Made by a program: the position numbers and the translations under genes. Under the pieces are notes generated by a model that ran no database searches, was not told the origin of the DNA, and was given only the letters and a program-made list of their open reading frames with translations. From the NCBI GenBank assembly GCA_004553095.1, contig SFMJ01000004.1, positions 1 to 22,527 on the forward strand: a stretch of DNA of 22,527 nt, given 5' to 3'. Positions 15,625 through 22,272 of this stretch are shown in pieces (within the stretch, counting starts at the first letter, position 1; each line of letters begins with the position of its first letter). The stretch comes from Bacteroidales bacterium (GTDB lineage: Bacteria > Bacteroidota > Bacteroidia > Bacteroidales > Muribaculaceae).

Positions 15625-15662
15625 CGAAAAAACCTCCACAGGGCCCTGTGGAGGTTTTTTCG
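15625..15662. terminator. Perfect 38-bp palindromic bidirectional terminator
   Basis: Two 19-base arms (15625-15643 and 15644-15662) are exact reverse complements with no spacer. A run of six A on the left and six T on the right flank a GC-rich core, ACCTCCACAGGG on the left arm. It lies 15 bases after the rpmH stop and 33 bases from the end of the facing GH3 gene, so it serves both transcripts. Confidence 0.93.
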
Positions 15663-15674
15663 TATATCCATAAT

Positions 15675-15696
15675 AGAGCTCGTTCGAACGCGCTCT
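15675..15696. repeat. Imperfect 22-bp inverted repeat sharing the AGAGCGCGTTC motif
   Basis: AGAGCTCGTTC (15675-15685) abuts GAACGCGCTCT (15686-15696); the two halves are reverse complements except for one base. The right half is the reverse complement of AGAGCGCGTTC, the core of the 18-bp element flanking porQ. Its last base is the first base of the complement of the GH3 stop codon. Confidence 0.7.
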
Positions 15697-16916
15697 TACC
15701 GGAGGAGGTGGGAGATTGAGTCGGCTTGGGGGGTGGTTAGAGTGTCGCGAGATTGGGTTGTAGTGGCCGGAGGGGGAGATTTGGCGCCGGGATTGGATCT
15801 GTTGAGGAGGTATTTGTAGAAAAGAATACGTCGGACATGGGTGTCGATGTCGCTTTGGCTGATTTTACCGTTGGCGATGGCTTGCATCACATTGTCTATC
15901 TGCGAGAAAGTCTTCTCGGGGGCGATAACAATATCGGCGCCGGCAGCGATGGCATCGTCGGCACCATATCCTTCGGCACCCTTCATATTCAGGGCATCAG
16001 TGATAACCAATCCGGAGAAGGCCATATCACCGCGGAGGAGATCCTTGATAACGATAGGAGAGACGGCAGCGGGGAGCATTCGGGAATCGATGGAAGGGAC
16101 GGCAAGATGACCGACCATAATACCAGAGAGTCGATTTTCGACCCACCGTCTGAAGGGATAAAGATCGATCGAATCCATCTGATTGAGGCTACGTTCGATC
16201 ACCCCCTTACGGAGGTGGGAATCGGCAGAGACGGAACCATGGCCGGGGAAATGCTTCGCCACACTGATGACATTTCCATCTTCGAGGCCACGGGCGTAAG
16301 CCAATGCGAGGTCAGCCACACGATGAGGGTCATCGCCAAAAGATCGGCGGTGCATAAAGGAGTCACCGAAGCTGACATCGACCACCGGGCCGAGCACCAT
16401 ATTAACACCAATAATGCGGCATTCACGAGCGAGTTCACGACCATAGTCATAGAGAATCTGATCGTTGACATCGGGTCGAATATCGCTATTGAGCGGGAAC
16501 TTGGGAGCATCGGTGAGTCTCATAGCGAGCCCCCACTCGGCGTCGATTGCTACGAACGCGGGGATGCGAGAATTGGTTTGTAGCGAATCGGCGATGATGG
16601 CGGCGGAATGGGAGTCACCCTTAAGAAGAAGGACACCTCCGATGCAACTATCGGCATACTGTCGAAGTTGTCGGAGGGTCCAAAAATCATCAGAGGCGAA
16701 AAGCGCCGGAATGAAAAGTTGCGCCACCTTCTGTCTCAAGGAGAGAGAGGCACAGACTGAATCAGCCCAGGCCTCGGCATCAGCGGTGATATCCGCAGCC
16801 GTAGAGGCAGGGATAGAATCTTGATCGGCAGAAGACTCGGAGCGTGGGGCACACGCAGTGAGTGTGATCAAGACACAAAGGCAAAAAGCCTTGAGATCAG
16901 ATAGATGCGCTAACAT
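15696..16916 (-). CDS. Glycoside hydrolase family 3 lipoprotein (NagZ-like beta-N-acetylhexosaminidase)
   Basis: The protein has 406 residues. The N-terminus is a lipoprotein signal with lipobox L-T-A-C (C22), so the enzyme is exported and membrane-anchored, unlike the cytoplasmic NagZ of Proteobacteria. The GH3 barrel covers about residues 55-370. The family loop KHFPGHGSVSADSH lies at 221-234; in NagZ-type enzymes its Asp-His pair is the acid/base. GLVITDALNMKG holds the nucleophile D307. The substrate is probably a beta-linked N-acetylglucosamine in peptidoglycan fragments, inferred from the NagZ-type loop. No C-terminal beta-lactamase-like domain is present, although Bacteroidales homologues often carry one; instead the protein ends in a Thr/Ser/Pro-rich tail. 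The gene follows gpmI by 53 bases in the same direction and ends just before the palindromic terminator. Confidence 0.9.
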   Translation of the reverse strand: MLAHLSDLKAFCLCVLITLTACAPRSESSADQDSIPASTAADITADAEAWADSVCASLSLRQKVAQLFIPALFASDDFWTLRQLRQYADSCIGGVLLLKGDSHSAAIIADSLQTNSRIPAFVAIDAEWGLAMRLTDAPKFPLNSDIRPDVNDQILYDYGRELARECRIIGVNMVLGPVVDVSFGDSFMHRRSFGDDPHRVADLALAYARGLEDGNVISVAKHFPGHGSVSADSHLRKGVIERSLNQMDSIDLYPFRRWVENRLSGIMVGHLAVPSIDSRMLPAAVSPIVIKDLLRGDMAFSGLVITDALNMKGAEGYGADDAIAAGADIVIAPEKTFSQIDNVMQAIANGKISQSDIDTHVRRILFYKYLLNRSNPGAKSPPPATTTQSRDTLTTPQADSISHLLR

Positions 16917-16969
16917 TTGTCAATAAATGTTACAAAGCATCCACGGGGGAGAGGCGGAACAGGAATCTA

Positions 16970-18481
16970 TCAGAAAGAGATCAGATTGTGTCCGGTCATC
17001 TCCTCGGGCTGCGGGAGTTCGAGAAGTTTGAGGAGAGAGGGGGCGACGTCGGCGAGACGGCCATTCTCCACCTTAGCTTCGGGATGCGAACCGATATAGA
17101 TGAAAGGCACGGGGTTGAGGGAGTGGGCAGTATTGGGAGAGCCATCCTCATTGGTAGCATGGTCGGCATTGCCATGGTCGGCGATGATTATAGCCTCATA
17201 CTCATGCTGACGAGCAGTTTCGACGACACGTTTTACGCATGCATCGATAGTTTCGACAGCCTTCTCGATAGCGGCATATACGCCGGTATGGCCCACCATA
17301 TCACCGTTGGCGAAATTGACCACGATATAATCATACTTATCAGTAGCGATAGCCTCGACGAGTTTATCGGTGACTTCAGGAGCACTCATCTCGGGCTGGA
17401 GGTCGTAGGTAGCCACCTTGGGAGAGGGCACGAGGATACGATCTTCACCCTCGAATGGAGCTTCGCGACCGCCGTTGAAGAAGAAAGTGACGTGAGCATA
17501 CTTCTCGGTTTCGGCGATGTGGAGTTGCTTCAAGCCGCGAGAAGAGAGATACTCAGCGAGAGTCTGGGGAACGTCGCTCTTGTTGAAGAGGATCTTGACG
17601 CCACGGAAAGAATCATCGTAGGGAGTCATGCAGAAATACTGCAAGTCGGGGATTGGGTTCATGCCACCCTCGCTATGCTGAGTGAGGACAGTGGTGAGCT
17701 CCTTGGCGCGGTCGTTGCGATAGTTGAAGAAGATGACTACATGACCTGCACCGATGCGGCCGTCGACATTGTCATTAACGACAGGTTTGATGAACTCGTC
17801 GGTAACACCTTCGGCGTAAGACTCTTCGATGGCTTGGACCATATTGTCGGCATGCTTACCCTCGCCATAAACGAGGAGGTTGTAAGCCTCTTTGACACGT
17901 TCCCAGCGCTTATCGCGGTCCATGGCATAATATCGGCCGATGACCGAAGCTACCTTACCGGCAGACTTGGCGCAATGTTCTTCGACATCTTTAATGAAAC
18001 CGGCACCGCTTTTGGGGTCGGTGTCACGGCCATCCATGAAAGCGTGGATGAAGACCTTGTCGAGGCCATATTCCTTGGCAGTGTCGCAGAGTGCATAGAG
18101 ATGGTCGAGCGAAGAGTGCACGCCACCGGCAGATGTTAGTCCCATAAAGTGGATGGGCACGTTATGATCGCGAGCGTAAGAGAAAGCGTCGACGATTTCA
18201 GGATTTTTAGAGAAAGAGCCGTCGGCGATGGCTCGGTTGATCTTCACGAGGTCTTGGTATACGACTCGACCGGCACCGATGTTGAGGTGACCGACTTCGG
18301 AATTACCCATTTGGCCGTTGGGGAGGCCAACATCTTCGCCGCAAGCGGAGAGTTGGGAATTGGGATAGGTCGCCATAAGGTGATCCATATAGGGAGTCGG
18401 CGTGTTGAAGATAACATCATCGTGCTGATGGTCGCCGAGACCATAACCATCGAGGATGATGAGGATAGCTTTCTTAGACAT
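16970..18481 (-). CDS. gpmI: 2,3-bisphosphoglycerate-independent phosphoglycerate mutase
   Basis: The enzyme interconverts 3- and 2-phosphoglycerate in glycolysis and gluconeogenesis, with two Mn ions (cytoplasm). The 503-residue length is typical. The alkaline-phosphatase-like metal site starts at once with LIILDGYGLG (Asp near 11), and the phosphoserine nucleophile is S61 in QMGNSEVGH. The mutase domain contains HIHAFMDGRDTDP-like residues (FIHAFMDGRDTDPKSG) and VIGRYYAMDRDKRWER. The C-terminal metal-binding cluster is IIADHGNADHATNEDG. The gene is intact, with a start matching the family MSKKAILIILDGYG. It is the first gene of a two-gene minus-strand unit with the GH3 lipoprotein, and its own promoter lies behind the rplS terminator. 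Confidence 0.97.
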   Translation of the reverse strand: MSKKAILIILDGYGLGDHQHDDVIFNTPTPYMDHLMATYPNSQLSACGEDVGLPNGQMGNSEVGHLNIGAGRVVYQDLVKINRAIADGSFSKNPEIVDAFSYARDHNVPIHFMGLTSAGGVHSSLDHLYALCDTAKEYGLDKVFIHAFMDGRDTDPKSGAGFIKDVEEHCAKSAGKVASVIGRYYAMDRDKRWERVKEAYNLLVYGEGKHADNMVQAIEESYAEGVTDEFIKPVVNDNVDGRIGAGHVVIFFNYRNDRAKELTTVLTQHSEGGMNPIPDLQYFCMTPYDDSFRGVKILFNKSDVPQTLAEYLSSRGLKQLHIAETEKYAHVTFFFNGGREAPFEGEDRILVPSPKVATYDLQPEMSAPEVTDKLVEAIATDKYDYIVVNFANGDMVGHTGVYAAIEKAVETIDACVKRVVETARQHEYEAIIIADHGNADHATNEDGSPNTAHSLNPVPFIYIGSHPEAKVENGRLADVAPSLLKLLELPQPEEMTGHNLISF

Positions 18482-18565
18482 GATCTTGCTATTGAATAAA
18501 ATATGAACTAACAGGTTGAAAAAACGTCTAATATCGATAAATTCGATTGGAACGACTAATTTTCC

Positions 18566-18597
18566 ACAAAATTACAAAAAAATCGGTGAAAAAGAAA
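18566..18597 (-). promoter_or_regulatory. Probable gpmI promoter
   Basis: The minus strand reads TAATTTTGT (complement of 18566-18574), an exact -7 element 85 bases upstream of the gpmI ATG. TTTC (complement of 18594-18597) lies 19 bases further upstream, a three-of-four -33. Confidence 0.5.
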
Positions 18598-18600
18598 GAA

Positions 18601-18638
18601 AAAAAGAAACAGCCCAGCTCTAAAAGAGAGTGGGCTGT
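18601..18638 (-). terminator. rplS terminator
   Basis: ACAGCCCA (18609-18616) pairs with TGGGCTGT (18631-18638), and CTCT (18618-18621) with AGAG (18627-18630), leaving one bulged G and a 5-base loop. Read on the minus strand the hairpin is followed by a T-rich run, the complement of 18591-18608. It lies 26 bases after the rplS stop. Confidence 0.85.
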
Positions 18639-18664
18639 GATGGATGCGAATCAGAGAGTGCTGA

Positions 18665-19030
18665 TTAATTGTCAGCTTTCTTAACGATACGCTCTTTGAT
18701 GCGAGCCTTCTTACCGGTGAGGTTACGGAGGTAATAAAGCTTAGCTCTGCGCACCTTACCATACTTATTTACGGTAATCGACTCGATGAAAGGAGATTCC
18801 ATAGGGAAGATACGCTCCACACCGATTCCGTCGGAGATCTTGCGAACAGTGAATCGCTTCTTGTCGCCTGAGCCGCTGATTTTGATCACTACGCCGCGGT
18901 ATTGCTGGATACGCTCCTTGTTACCCTCTTTGATACGATAGGCAACAGTCACGGTGTCACCGGGGCCGAATTGGTCGAAATTTTTCTTAGGAGTAGCAAA
19001 AGCCTCCTCTGCGATTTTAATTAAGTCCAT
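18665..19030 (-). CDS. rplS: 50S ribosomal protein L19
   Basis: L19 sits at the interface of the 50S and 30S subunits. The 121-residue protein shows the family signature throughout: FGPGDTVTVAYRIKEGNKERIQQYRGVVIKISG, the basic RKISDGIGVERIFPMESPFIESI and the VRRAKLYYLRNLTGKKARIKE end. It is transcribed alone here, with a promoter upstream and a terminator downstream. The trmD/rimM genes that accompany rplS in many other bacteria are not adjacent. Confidence 0.98.
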   Translation of the reverse strand: MDLIKIAEEAFATPKKNFDQFGPGDTVTVAYRIKEGNKERIQQYRGVVIKISGSGDKKRFTVRKISDGIGVERIFPMESPFIESITVNKYGKVRRAKLYYLRNLTGKKARIKERIVKKADN

Positions 19031-19099
19031 TGGTATATTTAATTAATTAATTGCAATTTAATAAGCCACCATGTCTTACCAGAGATTGCGAAACCGGAT

Positions 19100-19132
19100 G
19101 CAAAGTTAGGCAAAAAATTTCATATAAGCAAA
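19100..19132 (-). promoter_or_regulatory. rplS promoter
   Basis: On the minus strand TTTG (complement of 19129-19132) is followed after exactly 20 bases by TAACTTTGC (complement of 19100-19108), a full consensus match. The leader would be about 63 nt. A weak -7 for the divergent folP gene, TAAATTCGC at 19141-19149, lies just outside it. Confidence 0.75.
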
Positions 19133-19185
19133 AAAAGTGCTAAATTCGCGTAGTAAACAATCTAAAACTTAAAATAATAACAGTG

Positions 19186-20076
19186 ATGACACATAGTTTG
19201 AACATCCGAGGGAGTCTCTATGAGATCGAGAGGCCTCAAGTGATGGGGATCATCAATGTAACACCAGACAGTTTTTATGCCGGGAGTCGTGTTGACCTGT
19301 CAGAAGTGTTGGCGCGGGTCGAGGTTATGCTGAGGGATGGGGCTGATATGCTCGATCTCGGAGGTTATTCCACACGTCCGGGAGCTGCGGAGGTGAGTGC
19401 CGAAGAGGAGGTGGATCGGCTCTTGCCGGCGATCGATAAGATAAGGAGTCGCTATGAGGATGTCATCATCTCGATTGACACATTCCGAGCAGATGTGGCG
19501 CGGGCATGTATGGAGCATGGCGCAGATATCATCAATGACATCAGCGGCGGCGACATGGATCCGGAGATGTTTGCCACGGTAGCAGAGTTGAACGCACCCT
19601 ATATATTGATGCATACGCGAGGGACACCCGCCACGATGCAGAGTCTCACCGACTATGAAGATGTGACAGCAGAGGTGTTGAAAGATCTTGCGTTCAAATG
19701 CGATCGGTTGCGACAGATGGGAGTGAGTGACATTATCATCGACCCCGGATATGGATTTGCCAAGACAGTGGATCAGAACTATGAGTTATTGGGCAATCAG
19801 CGAGCATTCGAGGCATTAGGGTGTCCGATCTTGACAGGGATTTCACGCAAGACGATGATCTGGAAAGAATTGGGGATCACTCCGGCGGAAGCGCTCAACG
19901 GCACAACGGCGCTGAATATGTTGGCGCTGATGAATGGTGCGGATATCCTGCGTGTGCATGACGTAAAAGAGGCGTCGGAGACAGTGCGAATCTATGAAGC
20001 CTATCGACGCAATCTCACCGATCGACATATCATCACCACCCGTGGGGAGGGGAAAACAAGAATCGAACTAATCTAA
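19186..20076 (+). CDS. folP: Dihydropteroate synthase
   Basis: The enzyme joins 6-hydroxymethyl-7,8-dihydropterin diphosphate and p-aminobenzoate to make dihydropteroate in folate synthesis; it is the sulfonamide target. It has 296 residues from the ATG at 19186. A GTG directly before it at 19183 is also in frame, but the ATG is more likely. TIM-barrel motifs are all present: MGIINVTPDSF near 20-30 (metal and diphosphate binding), DMLDLGGYSTRPGAAEV near 54-70, IDTFRADVA near 97-105, DIINDISGG, IIDPGYGFAKT, GISRKTM, and the final RVHDV with its pterin-diphosphate His. cdaA follows after 15 bases, a folP-cdaA pairing common in Bacteroidota, so the two are likely co-transcribed. Confidence 0.97.
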   Translation: MTHSLNIRGSLYEIERPQVMGIINVTPDSFYAGSRVDLSEVLARVEVMLRDGADMLDLGGYSTRPGAAEVSAEEEVDRLLPAIDKIRSRYEDVIISIDTFRADVARACMEHGADIINDISGGDMDPEMFATVAELNAPYILMHTRGTPATMQSLTDYEDVTAEVLKDLAFKCDRLRQMGVSDIIIDPGYGFAKTVDQNYELLGNQRAFEALGCPILTGISRKTMIWKELGITPAEALNGTTALNMLALMNGADILRVHDVKEASETVRIYEAYRRNLTDRHIITTRGEGKTRIELI

Positions 20077-20091
20077 CAAAACATAAACACC

Positions 20092-20856
20092 ATGATCGAC
20101 TTCGGCATAAAAGATATAATCGACATAATCATCGTAGCCCTCTTGCTATTCTATATCTATAGGATGATGAAGAATAGCGGTTCGTTATCATTATTCTATG
20201 GAGTGTTGGCCTTTACGGTGGTATGGGTCATGACATACGAGATCTTCGATATGCGACTTACGGGTACAATCCTCGACAAGTTTATGAGTATCGGATTGAT
20301 CGTACTGGTGATTCTATTCCAGGATCAGATCAAGAGGGTTCTGATCGAGTTGGGGACACATGGCAACTTTCGGAAGATGATCAAATGGCTGAAGCATGAG
20401 AAGAACACGGAGCATGATCATGGAGAGATCATGAACATCGTGTATGCCTGCATGTCGATGTCGAAGTCGAAGACGGGGGCGTTGATAGTGGTGGAGCGCA
20501 AGGTACCACTGACCGATGTAGAGAAGACGGGAGATGTGATCGGGGCAAGCATCAATATGCGGCTGATCGAGAATATCTTTTTCAAGAACTCGCCACTCCA
20601 CGACGGAGCAATGATTATCTCAAATCACAAGATTTCATCGGTGGGATGCATCTTGCCTGTGAGTCATGACATGAACATACCGAAGAATTTGGGTTTGCGC
20701 CACCGTGCGGCATTGGGTATGAGTCAGCAGAGCGATGCCATCTGTATCATCGTGAGTGAAGAGACGGGAGGCATCTCCGTGGCACAAGGTGGCAAACTCA
20801 CCATCAAAGTGTCTACACCTGACTTGGAACATATATTAAGCGATGGATTGTTGTAA
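20092..20856 (+). CDS. cdaA: Membrane diadenylate cyclase CdaA (DacA)
   Basis: The enzyme condenses two ATP into cyclic di-AMP, the second messenger for potassium and osmotic control and cell-wall homeostasis. The 254-residue protein has three predicted membrane segments in the first 80 residues (about 10-24, 32-49 and 65-77). A cytoplasmic DAC domain follows, with the two catalytic motifs: DGA at 171-173 in NSPLHDGAMIIS, and RHR at 203-205 in LGLRHRAALGMS. This is the CdaA architecture rather than DisA or CdaS. The gene follows folP by 15 bases. The usual CdaA partners elsewhere, cdaR and glmM, are not adjacent here. Confidence 0.95.
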   Translation: MIDFGIKDIIDIIIVALLLFYIYRMMKNSGSLSLFYGVLAFTVVWVMTYEIFDMRLTGTILDKFMSIGLIVLVILFQDQIKRVLIELGTHGNFRKMIKWLKHEKNTEHDHGEIMNIVYACMSMSKSKTGALIVVERKVPLTDVEKTGDVIGASINMRLIENIFFKNSPLHDGAMIISNHKISSVGCILPVSHDMNIPKNLGLRHRAALGMSQQSDAICIIVSEETGGISVAQGGKLTIKVSTPDLEHILSDGLL

Positions 20857-20880
20857 TCTCACTGTCCGAAAATAATAAGA

Positions 20881-20910
20881 GAGCTCACTCCGGAAGTGGG
20901 CTCATTCTTT
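20881..20910. terminator. Terminator after cdaA
   Basis: GAGCTCACT (20881-20889) pairs with AGTGGGCTC (20895-20903) over 9 bp with one G-U pair and a 5-base loop, followed by ATTCTTT. An A-rich stretch on the left suggests it can also act on the facing porQ transcript. Confidence 0.78.
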
Positions 20911-20927
20911 AGAGCGCGTTCCTTAAA
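20910..20927 (+). repeat. 18-bp direct repeat, copy 1 (3' side of porQ)
   Basis: TAGAGCGCGTTCCTTAAA lies between the cdaA terminator and the porQ stop codon. An identical copy is at 22052-22069 on the other side of porQ. The extended string TTCCTTAAATAT here (20919-20930) also occurs inverted at 22160-22171. Confidence 0.9.
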
Positions 20928-20940
20928 TATTTTTTGGGGA

Positions 20941-21963
20941 TTACTTCATAAGTTCGCCGATCGAGCAGGATAGGTTGAGCATCAACGAAGAGGCTGATTT
21001 ATGGGGCATGGCGTATGCTGCGCCTACAGAGAAGCCTCGAGTTTTGAAGCCCAAACCTAAAGAGAACCCGGAGAAGAATGTGCCTTTGAAAGCCGACATA
21101 TCGGAATGAGTGCGATAATTATATGCAATCGAGGCGTAGAACTTATCGGAGGGTTGATACTGCAAGCCGAAGATGAGGTGTCGGAAGAAATTGTTGAAGA
21201 AGCCGTTCTTGCGTATCAAGACATCGTTGCCATCCTCCTTATATTGATAATAGGGGATATTCCATCGGGTAAGATTATTTGCAGTGATGCTGATCTGGAA
21301 AGGAGATGCTCCTATGGACTGCATATAACCGAGTTGGATATCGAAGGGTAGACGGGCATAATGCTTATCGAAGCGTTTGACCTGACCGCCCATATTTTTG
21401 AGGACAGCGGAGAAAGAGAGGTCATGTTCCTCGTCATAATAGTTAACGCCGAGATCGACAGCGATAGCGAAAGCGTTATAAGCCTCATAATTACTGTAGA
21501 CCATTTTAAGGTTAGCACCGCCACGCCATCTTCCGGAGATGTCTCGGGAGTAAGTACCTTCGATCACGAGGTCGGATGGGGAGAACGAGCCGGTAGGGGA
21601 ACCGAACTCGTCATAACCGTCGATCGAGCCGTAATTGAGGTATCTTAGACCGATGGCCCAGCCGCTATGTTCATCGGCAGCCATGCCATAACGGAGTCCG
21701 GCGAAATGGCCGGAGCTCATATAATACATATAATTTAGGGCGACCTGCTTATCGAGTTCCGGACCGATAAGCGCAGGATTTTGGTCGGCGAGAGTAACAT
21801 CATCGTCGACGATAGCGATATTGCAACCACCCAGAGCGAAAGCATGAGACGAGGTGGGAATATTCAAGAAGCTATAGGCTTCGCTGGTGTTTTGAGCAGA
21901 TATCGAGAGAGACGACAGAGCAGCAACGACCAGAGAAGGAATGAAAGATTTCAGCAAATTCAT
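20941..21963 (-). CDS. porQ: PorQ-like outer membrane beta-barrel protein (type IX secretion family)
   Basis: The protein has 340 residues from the ATG at 21963-21961; a TTG one codon upstream is the only longer alternative. Residues 1-23 form a signal peptide (MNLLKSFIPSLVVAALSSLSISA) with Gln next. The mature part starts SEAYSFLNIPTSSHAFALGGCNIAIVDDDVTLADQNPALIGPE, the standard opening of PorV/PorQ proteins, which are FadL-like barrels. It continues with alternating strands rich in aromatic residues (LNYMYYMSSGHFAGLRYG, WAIGLRYLNYGSIDGYDEFG) and ends in a membrane strand pattern. The length and opening fit PorQ better than PorV. In type IX secretion PorQ is an outer-membrane component; no other T9SS gene is in the window, and isolated porQ homologues exist in species without the full system, so secretion is not proven here. 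It faces cdaA and is divergent from the TonB-domain gene. Confidence 0.85.
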   Translation of the reverse strand: MNLLKSFIPSLVVAALSSLSISAQNTSEAYSFLNIPTSSHAFALGGCNIAIVDDDVTLADQNPALIGPELDKQVALNYMYYMSSGHFAGLRYGMAADEHSGWAIGLRYLNYGSIDGYDEFGSPTGSFSPSDLVIEGTYSRDISGRWRGGANLKMVYSNYEAYNAFAIAVDLGVNYYDEEHDLSFSAVLKNMGGQVKRFDKHYARLPFDIQLGYMQSIGASPFQISITANNLTRWNIPYYQYKEDGNDVLIRKNGFFNNFFRHLIFGLQYQPSDKFYASIAYNYRTHSDMSAFKGTFFSGFSLGLGFKTRGFSVGAAYAMPHKSASSLMLNLSCSIGELMK

Positions 21964-22051
21964 CAATAAGAGAACGGAAAATGAGTCAAAGTATTATATA
22001 ATGAGAGTATAAAGGAGTAAAAAATTGTGAGAATAGAGGGTGAAAATCGGA

Positions 22052-22069
22052 TAGAGCGCGTTCCTTAAA
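22052..22069 (+). repeat. 18-bp direct repeat, copy 2 (5' side of porQ)
   Basis: TAGAGCGCGTTCCTTAAA lies 89 bases upstream of the porQ ATG, identical to 20910-20927. The 306-bp gap between porQ and the TonB-domain gene holds this repeat, an inverted TTTAAGGAA at 22163-22171 and the TonB-domain gene promoter; no gene is seen in it. Confidence 0.9.
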
Positions 22070-22177
22070 GAGGGAGGTAATCGGGGTGGGAAAGATAGAA
22101 AGAGGATTAAAAATGGTTGGTATTAAAAAAATGTAACATATAAGGGGTGAATATTAACTATATTTAAGGAATAATGC

Positions 22178-22210
22178 TTTGCAAAAAAGATAATAGTGGA
22201 GTAAATTTGC
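22178..22210 (+). promoter_or_regulatory. Promoter of the TonB-domain gene
   Basis: TTTG at 22178-22181 is followed after exactly 20 bases by TAAATTTGC at 22202-22210, a full Bacteroidota consensus match. A leader of about 56 nt precedes the ATG at 22273. Confidence 0.75.
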
Positions 22211-22272
22211 ATAAGAAAAAAGGTCAGAGGCTCCAAAGAGGGATCCGACCGCCAAGAAAAACAGAAAAAGCA

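Noticed and set aside
16988..18139. 383-residue open frame on the plus strand
   Set aside because: It is antisense to gpmI, which is complete with all active-site motifs; no start signal or known motif was found on the plus strand.
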